Assembly: GCA_017479085.1 (NCBI GenBank)
Contig: JAFVCQ010000139.1
Location: 1-34,018 of the forward strand
Origin: Lachnospiraceae bacterium
GTDB lineage: Bacteria > Bacillota > Clostridia > Lachnospirales > Lachnospiraceae
Length of the DNA: 34,018 nt
Direction of reading: 5' to 3'
The position numbers were made by a program, and so were the translations under genes. Shown here piece after piece: positions 31,074-34,018 of this stretch (position 1 is the first letter of the stretch; each line of letters opens with the position of its first letter). The notes beneath the pieces were generated by a model. The model was given only the letters and a program-made list of their open reading frames with translations, had not been told where the DNA came from and ran no database searches.

Positions 31074-31493
31074 TTACTTGTGATAGCGCCGTAGCTTAAT
31101 TTTCAATATTTCCAGTATTTCATCCTGTTCCTGTGGAGGGATACTGTCAAAATAATAGAGCAGCTCTTTTTCTTTCCGTGATAAATATTTGAGCTTGTGT
31201 ATATTTTTTTCATTGCCAATATAGTTCAAAAAGTCATTTAAGGACTCAGCGTCCGGTGAAGTAGATAAGGTGAACTCTTCTGTTGGAAGGGAAAGCTTTA
31301 TAATGGTATCTATAGAAACGCTATACAAATTAGCAATGCGATAGCAGGTATCGTTTGGGGGAACTGCCCTGCCGGTTTCGTAGTGGGAATAGGCCTGTCT
31401 GGATACATCTAAGTGGGATGCAACAAATTCTTGCGTATAACCGAAGGATTTACGGAGTTCTTTTAAATATTGCCCCAAAGTCTTTTCAATCAT
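31074..31493 (-). CDS. XRE-family transcriptional regulator
   Basis: 139 residues; ATG at 31493 after AGAGGTGATG. Residues ~5-60 are a Cro/C1-type helix-turn-helix (LGQYLKELRKSFGYTQEFVASHLDVSRQAYSHYETGRAVPPNDTCYRIANLYSVSIDTII). The C-terminal 75 residues are charged and mostly helical (LNDFLNYIGNEKNIHKLKYLSRKEKELLYYFDSI) and have no recognised domain. It should bind DNA as a dimer. Its gene precedes the ATPase gene, with the perfect palindrome between them, which makes it the obvious candidate for the palindrome's ligand; this is an inference from position. Confidence 0.88.
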   Translation of the reverse strand: MIEKTLGQYLKELRKSFGYTQEFVASHLDVSRQAYSHYETGRAVPPNDTCYRIANLYSVSIDTIIKLSLPTEEFTLSTSPDAESLNDFLNYIGNEKNIHKLKYLSRKEKELLYYFDSIPPQEQDEILEILKIKLRRYHK

Positions 31494-31544
31494 AATATCA
31501 TCACCTCTGTATGCAAGTATAATGAAAGTTTTTACAGAAAAAGC

Positions 31545-31572
31545 TAATAATATTTGCAGTAAATGACGATAA
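31545..31572 (+). promoter_or_regulatory. Sigma-28 (FliA/SigD)-like promoter of flagellin
   Basis: TAAT (31545-31548), 16-base spacer, GACGATAA (31565-31572). The -10 and spacer match the mreB-cluster promoter (5575-5602); the -35 has T in place of the final A. The leader to the flagellin start is about 185 bases. Confidence 0.5.
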
Positions 31573-31763
31573 AGAAAATATAAATATCATTACCTGCGAT
31601 TGGTGGAAAGGAAAAAGGATATTCTTTCTCGCATAGAAGGTTTTTATATGTTGTTGAAAGATGTAATGCAATTCCCGGATAGAGCTAAGGATACAAACCA
31701 ATCATGCTAATATTATATTGATACATTAATAATTCAAGAATAGAATCAAGGAGGCTTATGATC

Positions 31764-33557
31764 ATGGCTGTAATTACACACAATATATTAGCAATGAATG
31801 CACAGAGACAGTATAATATAACATCGAAGAAGAAGGCGAAGAATACAGAGAAACTCGCTTCCGGCTATAAGATTAATCGGGCGAGCGATGATGCGGCAGG
31901 GTTATCGATTTCAGAAAAGCTTCGAAATCAGATTCGGAATCTCAATCAGGGTATCAGCAATTCAGAGGATGGAATCCATATGTGCAAGGTGGGGGACGGT
32001 GCCTTGAATGAGGTGGGAAATATCATACATAGAATGAAAGAACTGGCAGTCAGGGCTGCGAATGATGTTTTGGATGATGGTGACAGGCAGGCTGTGGATA
32101 ATGAATATCAACTACTTAAGGAGGAGATTAACAAAATCGGACATGATACAGAGTTTAATGGTATTCCTTTGTTTCGAGGAAGGGATGTTGAGATTGGAGC
32201 GGCAGGAACTACTTTCGGTGATGTAGAGTATTCACAGATCGAGCTGGGTTTTGCCAATATCCGTTTAGTAGAAGGGCCATTTACACAGTCCAGTAGTGCG
32301 CAGACACTTAGGTGTGCGGTTAAGACATCGGATGGTACGGATGTCAGCGGTGCAGACTGGAATCTGATATACGGCAACGGTAACACATCCTATTCTTCTG
32401 TTCGGATTGGTATTGTGGATGAAGATGGAAATGTTGGTTCCAAGGTTTCGATTCCGTTGAATGGGAACGATATCACAGTTTCTGATTTTCATGTGAATGA
32501 GAGTAGTAAAACATGGAGCAGAACGTTATCTTATAATAAGAATGGAATTCAGTTTCAGCTTCAACAGACGGTTAAGGTTGCAGATAAAACTGCAAATGAG
32601 CAGTATTATGAGATTTCCTATCAGTTCAAGAATACAAGTAATAAAAGACTTTCTGTGGATTTTATGTACAATTGCGATACAGCTTATAATAATGATGATC
32701 ACTGTGAAGGCTATTTTATCGATAATATGCGTGTTGGAACATCTACACTCTATACTACAAACACGAATCTTTTAGCACAGGATAATCCGGATATTCAGAA
32801 TGGTATTCCTACGACCTTTTCTATCTTTAATCAGGAAAGTGCGTTACAGTTTACGGAAAAGATTAGTATTGACAGCACGAATGTACCGGATATATTGTCA
32901 CTTGGAAAATGGACAGCGGTAGATAAGTGGAGATACTATGAAGAGAATCAGTTGGGTTCCAGCTTGGGAAAGAGCCTTGTTGATGGTTCATACGGTGCAG
33001 ATTTGGCATTTAGTATGATTTGGAATGATCGTGTGTTTGATTCGGGAGATCAGCAGACCTTTGGGTTAAAGCAGGGAATGGCAGCAGCCATAACGGATCA
33101 GAATGTTTCCGCATTACCAAGAACATTGAATACAGAGCGTTTGACAAGACACGACAACTACAATTCGTTATGGATTCAGTCGGGTGCTAATTCAGGGGAA
33201 GATATGGAGTTGATCTTTGAGGAGATGAATTGTGATGTATTAGGACTGAGAGGCAGTGCGGTAGATTCCAGAGACAAAGCGGTCATGGCTATGGAGGAGG
33301 TGGAAGATGCACTACGGTCGGTTAACGGCAATCGCAGCAAGATCGGAGCTCAGCAAAATCGTTTGGAATACACGATACAACATGAGATGAATTACTCTGA
33401 GAATATGACAAGTGCAGAGGCCAATATCCGTGATACCGATATGACCACAGAAATGGTCAAATTGAGTATGCATAGTATTCTGGAACAGGCAGGACAGGCG
33501 ATGCTGGCACAGGCGAATCAACAGAGTCAGGGAGTATTGCAGTTGCTTCAAGGTTGA
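31764..33557 (+). CDS. Flagellin with large central domain
   Basis: 597 residues from the ATG at 31764, nine bases after AAGGAGG; the ATG at 31758 is only 3 bases after it. The N-terminal D0/D1 part is typical (VITHNILAMNAQRQYN, EKLASGYKINRASDDAAGLSISEKLRNQIRNLNQG, then ELAVRAAND and EFNGIPLF). The C-terminal part is equally typical (KIGAQQNRLEYTI, ANIRDTDMTTEMVKLS, QAGQAMLAQANQQSQGVLQLLQG). About 360 residues separate these: a beta-rich region with aromatic residues and NDD, GYFIDN and MIWNDRVF stretches. Ordinary clostridial flagellins are about 280-400 residues, so this is a long-form flagellin with an outward-facing domain. The filament is built outside the cell through the flagellar secretion channel. 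Confidence 0.92.
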   Translation: MAVITHNILAMNAQRQYNITSKKKAKNTEKLASGYKINRASDDAAGLSISEKLRNQIRNLNQGISNSEDGIHMCKVGDGALNEVGNIIHRMKELAVRAANDVLDDGDRQAVDNEYQLLKEEINKIGHDTEFNGIPLFRGRDVEIGAAGTTFGDVEYSQIELGFANIRLVEGPFTQSSSAQTLRCAVKTSDGTDVSGADWNLIYGNGNTSYSSVRIGIVDEDGNVGSKVSIPLNGNDITVSDFHVNESSKTWSRTLSYNKNGIQFQLQQTVKVADKTANEQYYEISYQFKNTSNKRLSVDFMYNCDTAYNNDDHCEGYFIDNMRVGTSTLYTTNTNLLAQDNPDIQNGIPTTFSIFNQESALQFTEKISIDSTNVPDILSLGKWTAVDKWRYYEENQLGSSLGKSLVDGSYGADLAFSMIWNDRVFDSGDQQTFGLKQGMAAAITDQNVSALPRTLNTERLTRHDNYNSLWIQSGANSGEDMELIFEEMNCDVLGLRGSAVDSRDKAVMAMEEVEDALRSVNGNRSKIGAQQNRLEYTIQHEMNYSENMTSAEANIRDTDMTTEMVKLSMHSILEQAGQAMLAQANQQSQGVLQLLQG

Positions 33558-33586
33558 GAGTTCAGGAAGGCCGAGAGGGTAGGCTT

Positions 33587-33742
33587 ATGATAGCAAAGCC
33601 GAATCACCGTGTTATCATTATGGTTATGGATGAATTTGTGGAGTCTGCAGAGATAGTTCACAAAAAGGGAATACGCGGTATTCTCGCACAGTACGCAAAT
33701 CCGGCAATAGTAGATAAGGAAAACATAAAATCAAAGGTTTAG
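33587..33742 (+). CDS. Small hypothetical protein (51 residues)
   Basis: ATG at 33587, 29 bases after the flagellin stop, with AGAGGGTAGG upstream. It has a hydrophobic short stretch (HRVIIMVMDEFVES) and the segment GIRGILAQYANPAIVDKENIK. Short ORFs with a YANP motif occur in Clostridia, but I cannot name the family. No signal or membrane segment. It could be translated from the flagellin message. Alternatively it is a chance frame. Confidence 0.4.
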   Translation: MIAKPNHRVIIMVMDEFVESAEIVHKKGIRGILAQYANPAIVDKENIKSKV

Positions 33743-33835
33743 AAATTGCGACATTTCATAAAAAGTTAATCAACTTGATATCTGAATGACAGAGAAAAGG
33801 CTCCTGTGTTTGGTTATCACTCCCTTGAACCCTGC

Positions 33836-33865
33836 TTGACAGAAGAGAAAATTTCTGCATATAAT
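33836..33865 (+). promoter_or_regulatory. Consensus promoter for the MATE gene
   Basis: TTGACA (33836-33841), 18-base spacer, TATAAT (33860-33865). Both boxes are perfect; the leader is short, about 25 bases. Confidence 0.75.
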
Positions 33866-33895
33866 GAGGGTGCTGATAGATTGGAGGTTATTCGG

Positions 33896-34018
33896 ATGCA
33901 GGCAGCAAAAAAGGGCAAGAATCAGAATCGATATGAATATATGACACAGACTCCGGTGCCGGAGCTGATCCGGACACTGGCAGTCCCAACGATCATCAGT
34001 ATGATGTTGACCGGAATC
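33896..34018 (+). CDS. MATE-family efflux transporter, 3'-truncated by the window end
   Basis: The first 41 residues are seen. ATG at 33896 with TTGGAGG upstream. After a basic start (MQAAKKGKNQNRYEY) comes MTQTPVPELIRTLAVPTIISMMLTG, which matches the first helix region of MATE transporters: MT..PV..LI..LAVPTIISM is characteristic. These use a Na+ or H+ gradient to export cationic drugs and metabolites. The rest of the gene is outside the window, so the subfamily cannot be told. Confidence 0.8.
   Translation, partial: MQAAKKGKNQNRYEYMTQTPVPELIRTLAVPTIISMMLTGI

Noticed and set aside
31718..31746. TTGATA-17-TAGAAT just before the flagellin gene, as a sigma-A promoter
   Set aside because: Transcription would start at or inside the SD (31748-31754), leaving no usable leader. 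The sigma-28-like site at 31545-31572 is better placed.
31758..31763. ATG at 31758 as the flagellin start
   Set aside because: Only 3 bases separate it from AAGGAGG; the ATG at 31764 has the normal 9-base spacing and gives the usual flagellin N-terminus.
33745..33752. TTGCGACA after the small ORF, matching the arm of the ATPase palindrome
   Set aside because: Only 8 bases match and there is no inverted partner; expected by chance in a 34-kb window.

Overview
The window looks like chromosomal DNA of a motile, Gram-positive anaerobe of the Lachnospiraceae (order Eubacteriales), in the broad neighbourhood of Roseburia, Agathobacter and Butyrivibrio. I infer this from three things. The housekeeping proteins are clostridial in character (split transketolase, large Alu-bearing SRP RNA, a TSCPD protein of the TIGR03905 type, TraX-like and DUF6128-like proteins). 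There are flagellar genes and a flagellin. Shine-Dalgarno sequences of the AGGAGG type stand before almost every gene. No tRNA, rRNA, prophage or CRISPR array was seen.

Layout. 1-1017 is the 3' end of a c-di-GMP phosphodiesterase (EAL) gene, facing a TraX-like membrane protein on the minus strand. 2018-5485 holds a DivIVA-like coiled-coil protein followed by a large multi-PAS/GAF sensor that lacks a recognisable output domain. 5624-10075 is a cell-shape and flagellar rod cluster (mreB/mbl, flhO/flgF-like, flhP/flgG-like, flgJ) behind a sigma-28-like promoter. A decayed ISAs1-type transposon interrupts it between the flhP and flgJ genes. Directly downstream are a BlaI-type repressor and an M56 (BlaR1-like) membrane protease without a penicillin-sensing domain, then a small secreted protein with its own promoter.

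12843-18751 carries a minus-strand lipoprotein, tatD, rsmA/ksgA, a DUF6128-like protein, a GNAT acetyltransferase and tadA. The SRP RNA gene (18873-19134) has a consensus-like promoter and an intrinsic terminator. 19316-24135 holds an HD-domain hydrolase, a one-TM protein of unknown function, murG and a TSCPD protein (both minus strand), a membrane protein of unknown function and a PdaA-like polysaccharide deacetylase. 24256-29509 holds pgi, a secreted leucine-rich-repeat protein and the two-subunit transketolase.

29730-31493 (minus) is an accessory pair: an XRE regulator and an AAA ATPase with a DUF4143 C-terminus. A perfect 19-bp inverted repeat overlaps the ATPase promoter. The window ends with a flagellin that has an unusually large central domain behind a second sigma-28-like promoter, a small ORF, and the start of a MATE transporter.

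The most notable unexplained structures are: a family of short intergenic repeats ending in AATGACATTG, in five intergenic sites; the operator-like palindrome before the ATPase gene; twelve uninterrupted 11-residue repeats in the DivIVA-like protein; the flagellin central domain; and the PAS/GAF protein without output. None is proven to be a new system; each is given with the test that would decide it.
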